Positions 1-7,523 of a DNA stretch of 20,840 nt are shown here, in pieces (the first letter of the stretch is position 1; every line of letters begins with the position of its first letter). The notes beneath the pieces are model-generated. The model did no database searches, was not told where the DNA came from, and saw nothing but the letters and a program-made list of their open reading frames with translations. Source of the stretch: Alphaproteobacteria bacterium UBA6347 (GTDB taxonomy: Bacteria; Pseudomonadota; Alphaproteobacteria; CAAGCB01; CAG-977); assembly GCA_002440235.1 (NCBI GenBank), contig DJRZ01000035.1, forward strand, positions 7,121 through 27,960, given 5' to 3'. A program made the translations under genes and the position numbers.

Positions 1-1
1 C

Positions 2-193
2 CTGACCGCCGAAGCCAAAAAGGAAATCAAAGCCGTTTTGGCGGATTACGCGAAATCCGTCGCGGGGGCAAAACGGGATACCTCCGTCGACAAAATGGCG
101 ACGCGCGACAAGGACGGAAAAATCCTCGAACCCGCGAAAATGCGGTCGAACGCCGCCGTCTTGGCGAAAGCCGCGCGGGGCAGGGGGGACTGA
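2..193 (+). CDS. 3' end of an unknown protein gene (5' end outside window)
   Basis: An open frame runs from the left edge of the window to a TGA at 191-193 and encodes 63 residues. The frame has no in-window start, so this is only the C-terminal part. The visible peptide is charged and rich in Lys, Ala, Asp and Arg (for example KRDTSVDKMATRDKDGK) and has no domain that I recognise. Its stop codon directly abuts the ATG of the HExxH gene at 194, so the two are almost certainly co-transcribed and translationally coupled. Basic Ala/Arg-rich tails of similar flavour end the HExxH paralogues in this window, so it could be another member of that group, but the fragment is too short to decide. Confidence 0.6.
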   Translation: MTAEAKKEIKAVLADYAKSVAGAKRDTSVDKMATRDKDGKILEPAKMRSNAAVLAKAARGRGD

Positions 194-1078
194 ATGACGG
201 AACAAAGATCCGATTTCGAATGCCTGTCGAAACTGAACATGTCGCTGTTCGCGATGAATGGTTCCGACCGTGAAAACTTTGGCGAATTGTTGCGGACGGT
301 CTATGACGCCCCGAAAGGCCGCGAAGTGATGAACGAGGTCGCGTTCAAAGGCTATACGTTCCTGTACGACGCGATGCCCGGATTGAACGGCGCGTGCGAT
401 TTTGAACAAAAAACGGTCAGGTTGGATTCCTTTCACCGCCAAGCCGAACTCGCCCCCGTTTTGATTCACGAATGCACGCACGCTTTGCAGGTTGACCGCC
501 TGTGCGAAAAAACGGGCGCGAAAGAGGCCGACACTGTCATCAACGCGTTGAACGCCCGCGATTTCATCAAGCTGAACCGCGCGTTCGAAGCCGACGCGTC
601 CGCGCACCAAGCCGCCTACGCCTATCAGATGAAAGACAAAGACCCCGCCATGTTTGAAAAGGAAATGGAATCGCCGATGACGCGCGCCTACGCCGCCGAA
701 ATGGAAAAATCCGGCGACGAATCCAAGGCGATGCGGGCGAGTTTTCAGGCATGGTACGGATACAAAAAATATCGGGACGCCTATGAAAAACAGTTTCAGC
801 CGCAGATTTTGCGCAACGCGGCGAAACGCGAACGGACGGGCGAAAAAACGGTTTCCCTTTCCAATCGGGACATTGCCGGTTTCTGCCGTTTTCAGGGCAA
901 GCCCTATGTTTCGCCGGAATTTTTCGACCGCGCCGAAAGCTTGTCCGTGTCGCGCGAAATGAAAGACGCGCTGACCGCGACGGGGGACAAAACGGTCGCC
1001 GCTTTGCCCGTGCGCGGGGAAAAGCCCGCCCTTTCCCCCGCTGTGTCAAAAGCGGTCGCGATGGCGCGCGGACGGTGA
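194..1078 (+). CDS. Putative HExxH zinc metallopeptidase, paralogue 1
   Basis: This 294-residue protein carries a zinc-protease signature, HECTH at residues 92-96, preceded by a hydrophobic LAPVLI stretch. A likely third ligand is Glu132 in FEADA, 36 residues after the last His. The arrangement matches the two related genes at 6289 and 7524 (HELHH and HEFHH followed by GEAAA). It is probably a member of a putative metallopeptidase family such as DUF6782; that family name is from memory. There is no signal peptide or membrane segment, so a cytoplasmic role or export by a non-Sec route is likely. The ATG directly follows the upstream stop, and a G-rich stretch in the preceding codons can serve as ribosome-binding site. 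The last 33 bases overlap the convergent mscS-type gene. Enzymatic activity and substrate are unknown. Confidence 0.75.
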   Translation: MTEQRSDFECLSKLNMSLFAMNGSDRENFGELLRTVYDAPKGREVMNEVAFKGYTFLYDAMPGLNGACDFEQKTVRLDSFHRQAELAPVLIHECTHALQVDRLCEKTGAKEADTVINALNARDFIKLNRAFEADASAHQAAYAYQMKDKDPAMFEKEMESPMTRAYAAEMEKSGDESKAMRASFQAWYGYKKYRDAYEKQFQPQILRNAAKRERTGEKTVSLSNRDIAGFCRFQGKPYVSPEFFDRAESLSVSREMKDALTATGDKTVAALPVRGEKPALSPAVSKAVAMARGR

Positions 1079-1978
1079 TTTTTTCAAACTGACGACGCGG
1101 CGGGGAAAAGGGATGTCGATGCCGTTTTCCCCGAACGCCTTGTGCAGGCGGATCATCAAACCGCTTTGCACGTCCGCGCGTTGCAGAACGTTTTCAACGC
1201 AGCAGTTCAGCTTGATCCCGACGGCGTTGTCGTCAAACGACGCGACGACGGCGGACGGGGGCGGCGTTTTTAAAACGCGCGGGTCTTTGCCGGCCTCTTG
1301 CACAGCCAGTTTCAACACTTTGTCCAAATTCGCGCCGTAATCGACGCCGACGGACACCGTCAGCCGTCCCGTCGCGTCGGGGCGGGTGCGAATCACCGGT
1401 TCGCCCGACAGAATGTCCGCGTTCGGAATGACGATCAGCGATTTGTCGAACGATTCGACCTCGGTCGACCGAAGGCTGATTTTTTTGACGATGCCTTCCT
1501 TGTCGCCCAAAACGATCCAGTCGCCGACGGAAAACGGGTGTTCGAACAGCAGCAGAACGCCCGAAACGAAGTTGTTAGCGATGTTTTGCAGTCCGAAACC
1601 CAGCCCGACCGACAGCGCGCCGACAAAGATGCCCAGACTTTTGAAATTCACGCCCCAGACGGACAGGGCGATCAGCGCGGCGGCGCACAGGGCGGCGTAC
1701 CGTCCCGCGGCGGAAACGGACGCGGCGGTGCCGACGTCCAGACGCAGGCGTTCGCTCAGTTTCGACCAGACCGCGCCGCCCAGTTTGCGCGCGGCGTACA
1801 GAAACGCCAGAAAGATCAGCAGGGCGCGGACGGTTTTGCGGACGGGAAAATCGAACGACGCGACATAGGCGCGGAAATCCGTCCGCAGCGTTTCGTCCGA
1901 AAAACAGTACGCCAGAAACAGAACGACGATCAAAACCGGCGTCAGGCGTTCGGCGGCGGTGAAAAATTTTTTCGGCAT
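1046..1978 (-). CDS. MscS-family mechanosensitive ion channel
   Basis: A 310-residue inner-membrane channel that releases solutes on osmotic downshock. Hydrophobic segments lie at about residues 12-25, 48-66 and 93-110. They are followed by the diagnostic pore helix and beta-domain entry at residues 119-154, with GLGFGLQNIANNFVSG and HPFSVGDWI, both hallmarks of MscS. The conserved PNADIL segment of the cytoplasmic vestibule follows. The length is slightly above E. coli MscS (286 residues) and matches small MscS homologues. The ATG at 1978 is chosen because AAAGGA stands six bases before it; the longer frame would need a TTG at 1993 with no such site. It lies 61 bases downstream of ruvX on the same strand and may share its transcript. 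Its 3' end overlaps the convergent metallopeptidase gene. Confidence 0.93.
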   Translation of the reverse strand: MPKKFFTAAERLTPVLIVVLFLAYCFSDETLRTDFRAYVASFDFPVRKTVRALLIFLAFLYAARKLGGAVWSKLSERLRLDVGTAASVSAAGRYAALCAAALIALSVWGVNFKSLGIFVGALSVGLGFGLQNIANNFVSGVLLLFEHPFSVGDWIVLGDKEGIVKKISLRSTEVESFDKSLIVIPNADILSGEPVIRTRPDATGRLTVSVGVDYGANLDKVLKLAVQEAGKDPRVLKTPPPSAVVASFDDNAVGIKLNCCVENVLQRADVQSGLMIRLHKAFGENGIDIPFPRRVVSLKKSPSARHRDRF

Positions 1979-2039
1979 GGCTTTTCCTTTCAAGAAAAGA
2001 ATGCCCGATTTGAAAACGTCCGACCAGACGGATAAAAGG

Positions 2040-2531
2040 CTATACCCGATCCAAAAACGATTGCAGGATAAACGCCGCCGCGCCGGCGTCCAGTTTTTGT
2101 TTGCGTTTCTTGCGGCTCATGTCGTAGGCGTCGATCATAACGCGTTCGACGGCGGCGGAGGAATAGCGTTCGTCCTGAAAATAAACGGGTTTGCCGAAAT
2201 GTTCCGCGATCTTTTCCGTCTGTTCCAGCGTGTAGCGCGCCTGCGTTCCGATTTGTCCGTCCGTTTGCAGGGGCAGACCGGAAACGAAACCGCCGACGTC
2301 GCGCCCTTTCAACAGCTTTTCCAATTCGTCAAGGTCGTATCGAAAGCTTTTGCGGAAAACGGTTTTCAGCGCCGTCGCCGTCAGCCACAGCGTGTCCGAC
2401 ACCGCGACGCCGATCGTTTTCGTCCCCATGTCCAGCCCGACCAGCGACGTGCCGCGCGGAACCGCGTCCAGAAACGCGGGCAGGGTTAAAAAATCGGGTT
2501 TCGAAATGGTTTCGGGCTTGCCGTTCGTCAT
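2040..2531 (-). CDS. ruvX: RuvX/YqgF putative Holliday junction resolvase / pre-16S rRNA nuclease
   Basis: A 163-residue RNase H-fold protein of the YqgF/RuvX family, implicated in 16S rRNA 5'-end processing and proposed as a Holliday junction resolvase. Visible motifs are GLDMGTKTIGVAVSD at residues 32-46 (with the catalytic Asp34), FVSGLPL at 82-88, DERYSSA at 120-126 and LDAGAAAFILQSFLD near the C-terminus, which together supply the acidic metal-binding residues. The N-terminal extension of about 30 residues before the first motif (FLDAVPRGTSL) is typical of alphaproteobacterial RuvX. The ATG at 2531 is taken as start; an in-frame GTG at 2549 is an alternative, and neither has a strong Shine-Dalgarno site. 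It is divergent from gatC, with start codons about 60 bases apart, a common ruvX-gatCAB arrangement in alphaproteobacteria. Confidence 0.93.
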   Translation of the reverse strand: MTNGKPETISKPDFLTLPAFLDAVPRGTSLVGLDMGTKTIGVAVSDTLWLTATALKTVFRKSFRYDLDELEKLLKGRDVGGFVSGLPLQTDGQIGTQARYTLEQTEKIAEHFGKPVYFQDERYSSAAVERVMIDAYDMSRKKRKQKLDAGAAAFILQSFLDRV

Positions 2532-2591
2532 CGTAAATGCTACTTTCACTGACAGTTTTTGTTTTTTAACAATACAGGAGCAAGTGAGCCT

Positions 2592-2882
2592 ATGTCAATC
2601 GACAGGGATATGGTCAAAAGACTGGGGATTTTGTCGCGTCTGCGCATTCCCGAAGAAAACATGGACGAAATGGTCGGGGAACTGACCAAGATTCTGGGCT
2701 GGGTCGATCAGCTCAAAGACGTCGACACCGACGGTGTCCTGCCGATGAATTCGGTCGTCGAGGACATGCCGCTGCGCGAACGCGCGGACGAAATCACCGA
2801 CGGCGGAATCCGCGATGAAATTCTGGCGAACGCCCCCGAAGAAATGGACGGCTATTTCCTTGTCCCCAAAGTTGTGGAGTAA
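2592..2882 (+). CDS. gatC: Asp-tRNA(Asn)/Glu-tRNA(Gln) amidotransferase subunit C
   Basis: A 96-residue protein with the GatC layout: an N-terminal helix starting IDRDMVKRLGILSRLRIPEE, a central W in LGWVDQLKDVDTDGV, then PMNSV, PLRERADE and the C-terminal GYFLVPKVVE, matching the family's 'FxVPKV' ending. GatC is the small scaffold that clamps GatA to GatB. The ATG at 2592 is preceded by GGAG at 2577-2580. Starts further upstream (TTG 2559, GTG 2584) are rejected because the family begins at this Met and the GTG is too close to the ribosome-binding site. It is the first gene of the gatCAB operon; the gatA start follows three bases after the stop. Confidence 0.96.
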   Translation: MSIDRDMVKRLGILSRLRIPEENMDEMVGELTKILGWVDQLKDVDTDGVLPMNSVVEDMPLRERADEITDGGIRDEILANAPEEMDGYFLVPKVVE

Positions 2883-2885
2883 ATC

Positions 2886-4376
2886 ATGACCGACTTAGTT
2901 GAATTGACAGTCGCCGAAGCTTTGGACGGCTTGGCGAAAAAAGAATTTACCGCCGTCGAATTGACGCAGGCGCATTTAAAGGAAATGGAACGGGCGCGCG
3001 AATTGAACGCCTATGTTCTGGAAACGCCCGAAATCGCGTTGGAACGCGCCGCGAAATCCGACAAACGCCGCGCCGAAGGCAAAGCCGGCAAAATGGACGG
3101 CATTCCCGTCGGCATGAAGGACCTGTATTGCACCAAAGGCGTGCGCACGACGGCGTGCTCGCATATCCTCGATGGCTTCGTTCCGCCCTACGAATCCACG
3201 GTTTCCCAGAAACTGGAGGACGCGGGGTCGGTGATGCTGGGTAAAACCAACATGGACGAATTCGCGATGGGCACGGCGAACCTGACCAGTTATTACGGCG
3301 CGGTGCGCAATCCGTACAAGGATAAAACGAATCCCGACAAATTCCTGATCCCCGGCGGGTCGTCCGGCGGTTCCGCGGCGGCTGTCGCGGCGGGGCTGTG
3401 CATGGCGGCGACGGGGTCGGACACGGGCGGTTCGATCCGCACGCCGGCGTCGTTCTGCGGCATCGTCGGGTGCAAACCGACCTACGGTCGCTGCTCGCGC
3501 TGGGGCATGGTGGCGTTCGCGTCTTCGCTGGATCAGGCGGGGACGATGACCCGCACCGTGCGCGACACCGCGATCATGCTGGGCGCGATGGCGGGATTCG
3601 ATCCGAAGGATTCCACGTCGATGGACGTTCCCGTTCCCGATTATGAAAAGGCTTTGACCGGCGACGTCAAAGGGTTGCGGATCGGCATTCCCCGCGAATA
3701 CAACCCCGACAAGGGGCTGAACGCCGACGTGCGCCACGTTTGGGAAAAAACGGCGCAAAAACTGCGCGAAGCGGGCGCGGAAATCGTCGACATCTCCCTG
3801 CCGTCCACGCAGTACGCCTTGCCGACCTATTACCTGATCGCGCCGGCGGAAGCGTCGTCGAACCTCGCCCGTTACGACGGGGTGAAGTACGGTTTGCGCG
3901 TCGACGGCAAATCGCTGGACGAAATGTACACGAACACCCGCACTGCCGGTTTCGGCAAGGAAGTCAAGCGCCGCATCATGATCGGCACCTGCATTCTGCT
4001 GGAGGGTTATTACGAAACCTGCTATCTGAAAGCGCAGAAGGTTCGCCGTCTGCTGTGCCGCGAATTCGCCGAAGCCTATGAAAAGGTCGACGTCATTCTG
4101 GCGCCCGCCGCGCCGGAAACCGCGTTCGGCAAAGACGACGACAGCACGAGCGATCCTTTGAAAATGCAGCTGTACGACGTGTTCACCGTTCCGTCGTCGC
4201 TGGCGGGTCTGCCGTCCGTCTGCGTTCCCGCCGGAACGTCCGAAGTCAACGGCTTGCCCATCGGGTTGCAGGTCATCGGCAACAGTTTTCAGGAAGAAAC
4301 GATTTTGCGGGTCGCGGGCGCGATCGAATCCATGTCCGGCATGCCGGTTCGCCCCCTGCGCGTAGGAGGAAAATAA
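2886..4376 (+). CDS. gatA: Asp-tRNA(Asn)/Glu-tRNA(Gln) amidotransferase subunit A
   Basis: A 496-residue amidase-signature enzyme that hydrolyses glutamine and supplies ammonia to GatB for converting misacylated Glu-tRNA(Gln) or Asp-tRNA(Asn). The Ser-cisSer-Lys triad is present: Lys78 in GMKDLY, cis-Ser159 in [15 protein letters not shown], and nucleophile Ser183 in [13 protein letters not shown]. The glutamine-pocket region [19 protein letters not shown] and the C-terminal [10 protein letters not shown] are also intact. Length is normal for the family. The ATG at 2886 has GGAG six bases upstream, within the end of gatC. It is the second gene of the operon, and gatB starts one base after its stop. 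Confidence 0.97.
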   Translation: MTDLVELTVAEALDGLAKKEFTAVELTQAHLKEMERARELNAYVLETPEIALERAAKSDKRRAEGKAGKMDGIPVGMKDLYCTKGVRTTACSHILDGFVPPYESTVSQKLEDAGSVMLGKTNMDEFAMGTANLTSYYGAVRNPYKDKTNPDKFLIPGGSSGGSAAAVAAGLCMAATGSDTGGSIRTPASFCGIVGCKPTYGRCSRWGMVAFASSLDQAGTMTRTVRDTAIMLGAMAGFDPKDSTSMDVPVPDYEKALTGDVKGLRIGIPREYNPDKGLNADVRHVWEKTAQKLREAGAEIVDISLPSTQYALPTYYLIAPAEASSNLARYDGVKYGLRVDGKSLDEMYTNTRTAGFGKEVKRRIMIGTCILLEGYYETCYLKAQKVRRLLCREFAEAYEKVDVILAPAAPETAFGKDDDSTSDPLKMQLYDVFTVPSSLAGLPSVCVPAGTSEVNGLPIGLQVIGNSFQEETILRVAGAIESMSGMPVRPLRVGGK

Positions 4377-4377
4377 G

Positions 4378-5832
4378 ATGTCTTATATCATTAAAGGTGA
4401 AACGGGCGACTGGGAAATCGTCGTCGGGCTGGAAGTCCACTGCGAAGTCATTTCCAAAGCCAAGCTGTTTTCCGGCGCGGCGACCGCTTTCGGCGCCGAA
4501 CCGAACACGCAGGTCAGCTTCGTCGACGCGGGATTCCCCGGAATGCTGCCCGTCATCAACCACGAATGTGTGGAACAGGCGGTGCGCACGGGTTTCGGGC
4601 TGAACGCGACGATTAACAAAAAATCCATCTTCGCCCGCAAAAACTACTATTACGCGGATTTGCCCAACGGCTATCAGATTTCGCAGTCCGACCACCCGAT
4701 CATTTCCGACGGGTATATCGACGTCGATTTGGAAAACGGCGAAACGCGCCGCATCGGCATCGAACGTCTGCATCTGGAACAGGACGCGGGCAAGCTGATT
4801 CACGACCAGCACCCCAGCAAATCGTTCGTCGATTTGAACCGCGCGGGCGTCGCGCTGATGGAAATCGTGTCCCGTCCCGACATTCGCTCGCCCGAAGAAG
4901 CGGGGGCTTACCTGCGCAAACTGCGTTCGATCGTGCGCTACATCGGGTCTTGCGACGGCAATATGGACGAAGGGTCAATGCGTTGCGACGCGAACGTTTC
5001 CGTGCGCCGCCCCGGCGAACCGTTCGGCACGCGCGCCGAAATCAAAAACGTCAACTCGATCCGTTTCGTGATGCAGGCGATCGAATACGAAGCCATGCGT
5101 CAGGTCGAACTGATCGAAAGCGGCGGTCGCGTCGTTCAGGAAACGCGCAAATTCGATTCCGTCAAGGGCGAAACGAAGTCCATGCGGTCGAAAGAAACGG
5201 CGGTCGATTACCGTTATTTCTACGATCCCGACCTGATTCCGCTGATTTTAAGCGACAAAATGATCAAACGTCTGCGCCGCGAAATGCCGGAATTGCCGGA
5301 CGCGAAGAAAAAACGCTTTACCGAGGAATACGGTTTGCCCGCCTACGACGCCGGACAGCTGGTCGCGGAAAAGGACATCGCCGCGTATTTCGAAGCCGCG
5401 GCGAAAGGGCACGACGCGAAAAAAGTCGCCAACTACATCATGGGCGATCTGTTCGCCGTTTTGAACAAACTGGGCAAATCCATTTCCGACAGCCCCGTGA
5501 AGCCCGAAAATCTGGGACGCATGGTCGATTTGATCAACGACGGCACGATTTCTTCGCGCATTGCGAAGGACGTGTTCGCCTTTATGGTCGAAGAAGGCAA
5601 ATCCCCCGACGAAATCGTCGCTGAAAAGGGATTGAAGCAGGTAACGGACACGTCCGCGATCGAAAAAATGATCGACGACGTGATCGCCGCCAATCCCGAC
5701 AAGGTCGCCGAATACAAGGGCGGCAAGAAAAAACTGCTGGGCTGGTTCGTCGGTCAGACGATGCGCGCGTCGCAGGGCAAGGCGAACCCCGCCATGCTGA
5801 ACCAGCTGGTGAAACAGAAACTGGACGCGTAA
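4378..5832 (+). CDS. gatB: Asp-tRNA(Asn)/Glu-tRNA(Gln) amidotransferase subunit B
   Basis: A 484-residue transamidase subunit that binds the mischarged tRNA, phosphorylates the Glu/Asp carboxylate with ATP and amidates it with ammonia from GatA. The cradle domain shows VGLEVHCEV at residues 16-24, [14 protein letters not shown] and [14 protein letters not shown] at 90-103. The tRNA-binding tail shows YqeY-like features ending [16 protein letters not shown]. Length is typical (about 475-500). A strong AGGAGG lies just before the ATG, inside the gatA end. Presence of gatCAB implies that at least one of Gln-tRNA and Asn-tRNA is formed by the indirect pathway. A GC-rich hairpin follows the stop. 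Confidence 0.97.
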   Translation: MSYIIKGETGDWEIVVGLEVHCEVISKAKLFSGAATAFGAEPNTQVSFVDAGFPGMLPVINHECVEQAVRTGFGLNATINKKSIFARKNYYYADLPNGYQISQSDHPIISDGYIDVDLENGETRRIGIERLHLEQDAGKLIHDQHPSKSFVDLNRAGVALMEIVSRPDIRSPEEAGAYLRKLRSIVRYIGSCDGNMDEGSMRCDANVSVRRPGEPFGTRAEIKNVNSIRFVMQAIEYEAMRQVELIESGGRVVQETRKFDSVKGETKSMRSKETAVDYRYFYDPDLIPLILSDKMIKRLRREMPELPDAKKKRFTEEYGLPAYDAGQLVAEKDIAAYFEAAAKGHDAKKVANYIMGDLFAVLNKLGKSISDSPVKPENLGRMVDLINDGTISSRIAKDVFAFMVEEGKSPDEIVAEKGLKQVTDTSAIEKMIDDVIAANPDKVAEYKGGKKKLLGWFVGQTMRASQGKANPAMLNQLVKQKLDA

Positions 5833-5845
5833 CGCCGCAAACGGT

Positions 5846-5870
5846 CCGCGCGGGCGCGAAACCCGCGCGG
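5846..5870 (+). terminator. GC-rich hairpin after gatB, no U-tract
   Basis: CCGCGCGGG (5846-5854) and CCCGCGCGG (5862-5870) form a perfect 9-bp stem around a 7-base loop, 13 bases after the gatB stop. It is not followed by a T-run, so it is not a classical intrinsic terminator. It could be a partial or Rho-assisted terminator, or an mRNA 3' stabiliser before the next gene at 5893. Confidence 0.45.
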
Positions 5871-5892
5871 ATAAAACGGAAAGGAAAAGGCG

Positions 5893-6186
5893 ATGGCTGA
5901 AAAAGAGGGATTGTACGACGTCGTGCAGAACAAGGACGGCGAACTGCTGTTTTGCATTCGGGCGCGCACGGGCAACCCCGACCACCCGCGTTTTTTCTTT
6001 GACGGCGTGGAAACGGGATTGCTGATGCGCGACGGAAAACGCGCCATTTTGCTGGAATACCTGTCGCCGCTGGCGCTGGCTTCGCTGCAAAAGGAAGACA
6101 AGGTTCTGGTCGCCGAAATTTTGGACGACGAACTGGAACACGAATACTACGCGCCGGTCAGCAAAGTGCGCAAGTTGCCGGTTTAA
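5893..6186 (+). CDS. Hypothetical protein, 97 aa
   Basis: A small acidic soluble protein that I do not recognise. It begins MAEKEGLYDVVQNKDGELLF and contains a PRFFFDGVETGLLMRDGKR segment and an EILDDELEHEYYAPV segment near the end, with predicted alternating strands and one helix (SPLALASLQKEDKVLV). No catalytic motif, cysteine pattern, signal peptide or membrane span is visible. The start ATG has purine-rich GGAAAAGG immediately upstream. Codon use matches the gat genes. It lies 60 bases after gatB, behind a hairpin, and may be cotranscribed by read-through. The frame is intact and its composition looks like a real gene; function unknown. Confidence 0.75.
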   Translation: MAEKEGLYDVVQNKDGELLFCIRARTGNPDHPRFFFDGVETGLLMRDGKRAILLEYLSPLALASLQKEDKVLVAEILDDELEHEYYAPVSKVRKLPV

Positions 6187-6236
6187 AATGGCTTTTGATA
6201 AAATTGAAACGGGCGGGAACGGCGATGTTTCCGCCT

Positions 6237-6260
6237 TTCGCGTTTCGGGCAAAAAACTTG
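6237..6260 (+). repeat. Upstream repeat copy A (paired with 7455-7479)
   Basis: This 24-base stretch matches 7455-7479 with one substitution-like difference and one single-base indel; both copies contain TTCGCGTTTC and CAAAAAACTTG. A GGGAACG motif also precedes both. In the second copy the element supplies the -35 hexamer of a good promoter in front of the intact HExxH gene. Here it stands only about 30 bases from the start of the truncated paralogue. This shows that the two transcription units arose by duplication including upstream DNA, and that the sequence between promoter and mid-gene was lost in this copy. Confidence 0.6.
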
Positions 6261-6288
6261 CGAAGCGGGGAAAACGCGCGGATACGCC

Positions 6289-7167
6289 ATGGCGGGCGTT
6301 TTGGCGCACGAACTGCATCATTTTGAACAGCACCGGCGAATGGAATGGGTGAATCTGCCCGTGAACACGGCGGAGCAGATTTTCGTCGAACGCATCGGCG
6401 AAGCCGCCGCGGACACTGCGTGTTATCAGTATTTATATGATGTCAAAGACAATCCCGATGCCAAAGAAGCGGTCGAAAACGCCCGCAGTCCTTGGGCGCT
6501 GGGCGGTCGGCAATATTTCAACGCCAAAGCGGCGGGAAAATCCGAAGGGGAATGTGTCCTCGACGCAATGGGCGGGTATGCTTCCTCGGTGTCCAATGCG
6601 GAAAGCTATGCGAAAAATTATCACAGGGGACTGTTTTGGCTTCAGCAGAATAACATAGATTATTGGGTCGATGAAAAGTGCCTTTCCGATGCGGCGCGGA
6701 CGGGGGAAAAGGTTGACGAGGTTTCCTGTTTCAAACGGCTGACGACGGGGCTGATGTCCGAATTGCCCGCCGTTGAAAAAGCAAAAACCGAGCCAAAAAC
6801 GCCGCGGGACATCAATGCGGACTGTCTGGCGGCGGGCGACGACGGCACGGCTTTGCGTCTGCTGTGGCAAAAGGAAAACAATGCTTTCCGCGCGAAAGTG
6901 TCCGGATTGTACGGTCAATTCAAGCAAAACGAAGCTGCCGCCCGCGACGACGTTAAAAACAAAAAGGAAGCGGAACGCGGTAAAAACGCGGCGCTCGGTG
7001 CTTTGGAAAACGTGGGGCGAACCGCCGGTTTGATGCGGAGCGTCGTCGACGATTGGGCGGCGATTGATCCCGCCGGATTTGACAAAAACGGCTGTCCGCC
7101 GCGCGGCAAGAGGCGGACAAGGCTTTCGCCGACAGGACGGACGCGGAACGCAAGCCCGACCGGTTGA
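6289..7167 (+). CDS. Truncated, frameshifted HExxH metallopeptidase paralogue 2 (probable pseudogene, 5' part)
   Basis: The 292-codon frame starts almost on top of the zinc motif HELHH (residues 7-11) and then shows VERIGEAAADTA with likely ligand Glu38. From residue 1 onward it parallels residues about 118 to 300 of the paralogue at 7524 (VNLPVN/MNVPTN, GECVLDAMGGYA/SECVLAGMRGYA, TTGLMSELP/TVGLMSELP). The roughly 115 residues before the motif in that paralogue are missing. In-frame similarity continues a few codons upstream of the ATG (GYAMAG versus GFGSAG), so this ATG is a former internal codon, and no Shine-Dalgarno precedes it. The last 28 codons (after about 7083) are out of frame: the true C-terminal homology continues in another frame at 7083-7427. 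Probably non-functional. Confidence 0.6.
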   Translation: MAGVLAHELHHFEQHRRMEWVNLPVNTAEQIFVERIGEAAADTACYQYLYDVKDNPDAKEAVENARSPWALGGRQYFNAKAAGKSEGECVLDAMGGYASSVSNAESYAKNYHRGLFWLQQNNIDYWVDEKCLSDAARTGEKVDEVSCFKRLTTGLMSELPAVEKAKTEPKTPRDINADCLAAGDDGTALRLLWQKENNAFRAKVSGLYGQFKQNEAAARDDVKNKKEAERGKNAALGALENVGRTAGLMRSVVDDWAAIDPAGFDKNGCPPRGKRRTRLSPTGRTRNASPTG

Positions 7168-7427
7168 AACGGGCGTTGAACGCCGAATGTCAAAAGTTGC
7201 GCGACGCGATGTCCAAGGATTTCGAAATCAAAACCGGAAAAATGCCGCGCGCGCGGCAAACGCGGGACGACGCGGCGGAACAAGCAAACGAACCGAAATC
7301 GCGGGGCGATGCGTCTTTGCAAAGCAGGCTTGCGGCGAATAAAACGGGGCTGATGCGAAAGTTGCAAAACCAAAGGGCGCGGCGACCGGACGAGCGGGCG
7401 GCGCGAAACGCGGGCGAATCCCGATAA
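7083..7427 (+). pseudogene. Out-of-frame C-terminal part of paralogue 2
   Basis: In the frame that begins at 7083, a continuous coding-like stretch runs to a TAA at 7425-7427. It includes QEADKAFADRTDAERKPDR and, near the end, SLQSRLAANKTGLMRKL. This last piece matches SLQAKLAAMAPKQGLMSRL at the C-terminus of the paralogue at 7524, so it is the displaced tail of the gene starting at 6289. The switch point is the A5 run at 7084-7088: one extra A would restore a single frame of about 380 codons. A real indel mutation or a sequencing/assembly error both fit. The annotated-looking ATG/TTG starts inside it are unlikely to be real starts. Confidence 0.6.
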
Positions 7428-7454
7428 AAAACAAAGGGGAACGTTTTTTTCGTC

Positions 7455-7505
7455 TTCGCGTTTCCGGACAAAAAACTTGTACGGGGCTGTGAAAAAAGAT
7501 ATTCT
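7455..7505 (+). promoter_or_regulatory. Promoter of HExxH paralogue 3, containing upstream repeat copy B
   Basis: Positions 7455-7479 are the second copy of the repeat at 6237-6260. TTGTAC at 7477-7482 is a plausible -35, followed by a 17-base spacer and TATTCT at 7500-7505 as -10. The expected transcript start is near 7512, just before the ribosome-binding site of the gene starting at 7524. Sigma-70-type recognition is inferred from sequence only. Confidence 0.5.
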
Positions 7506-7523
7506 GTAAAAAAAGGAGTGCTC

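Noticed and set aside
1298-2035. 245-codon plus-strand frame opposite mscS-type gene
   Set aside because: Antisense shadow rich in Arg, Gln, Asp and Phe; the minus strand encodes a clear MscS channel.
5248-6333. 361-codon minus-strand frame across gatB and the 97-residue gene
   Set aside because: Antisense shadow of gatB and the next gene, with low-complexity Phe/Arg/Gln/Val composition.
7081-7095. Programmed -1 frameshift at the A5 run in paralogue 2
   Set aside because: The local heptamer is C-AAA-AAC, not an X-XXY-YYZ slippery site, and the gene already lacks its N-terminus, so mutation is simpler.
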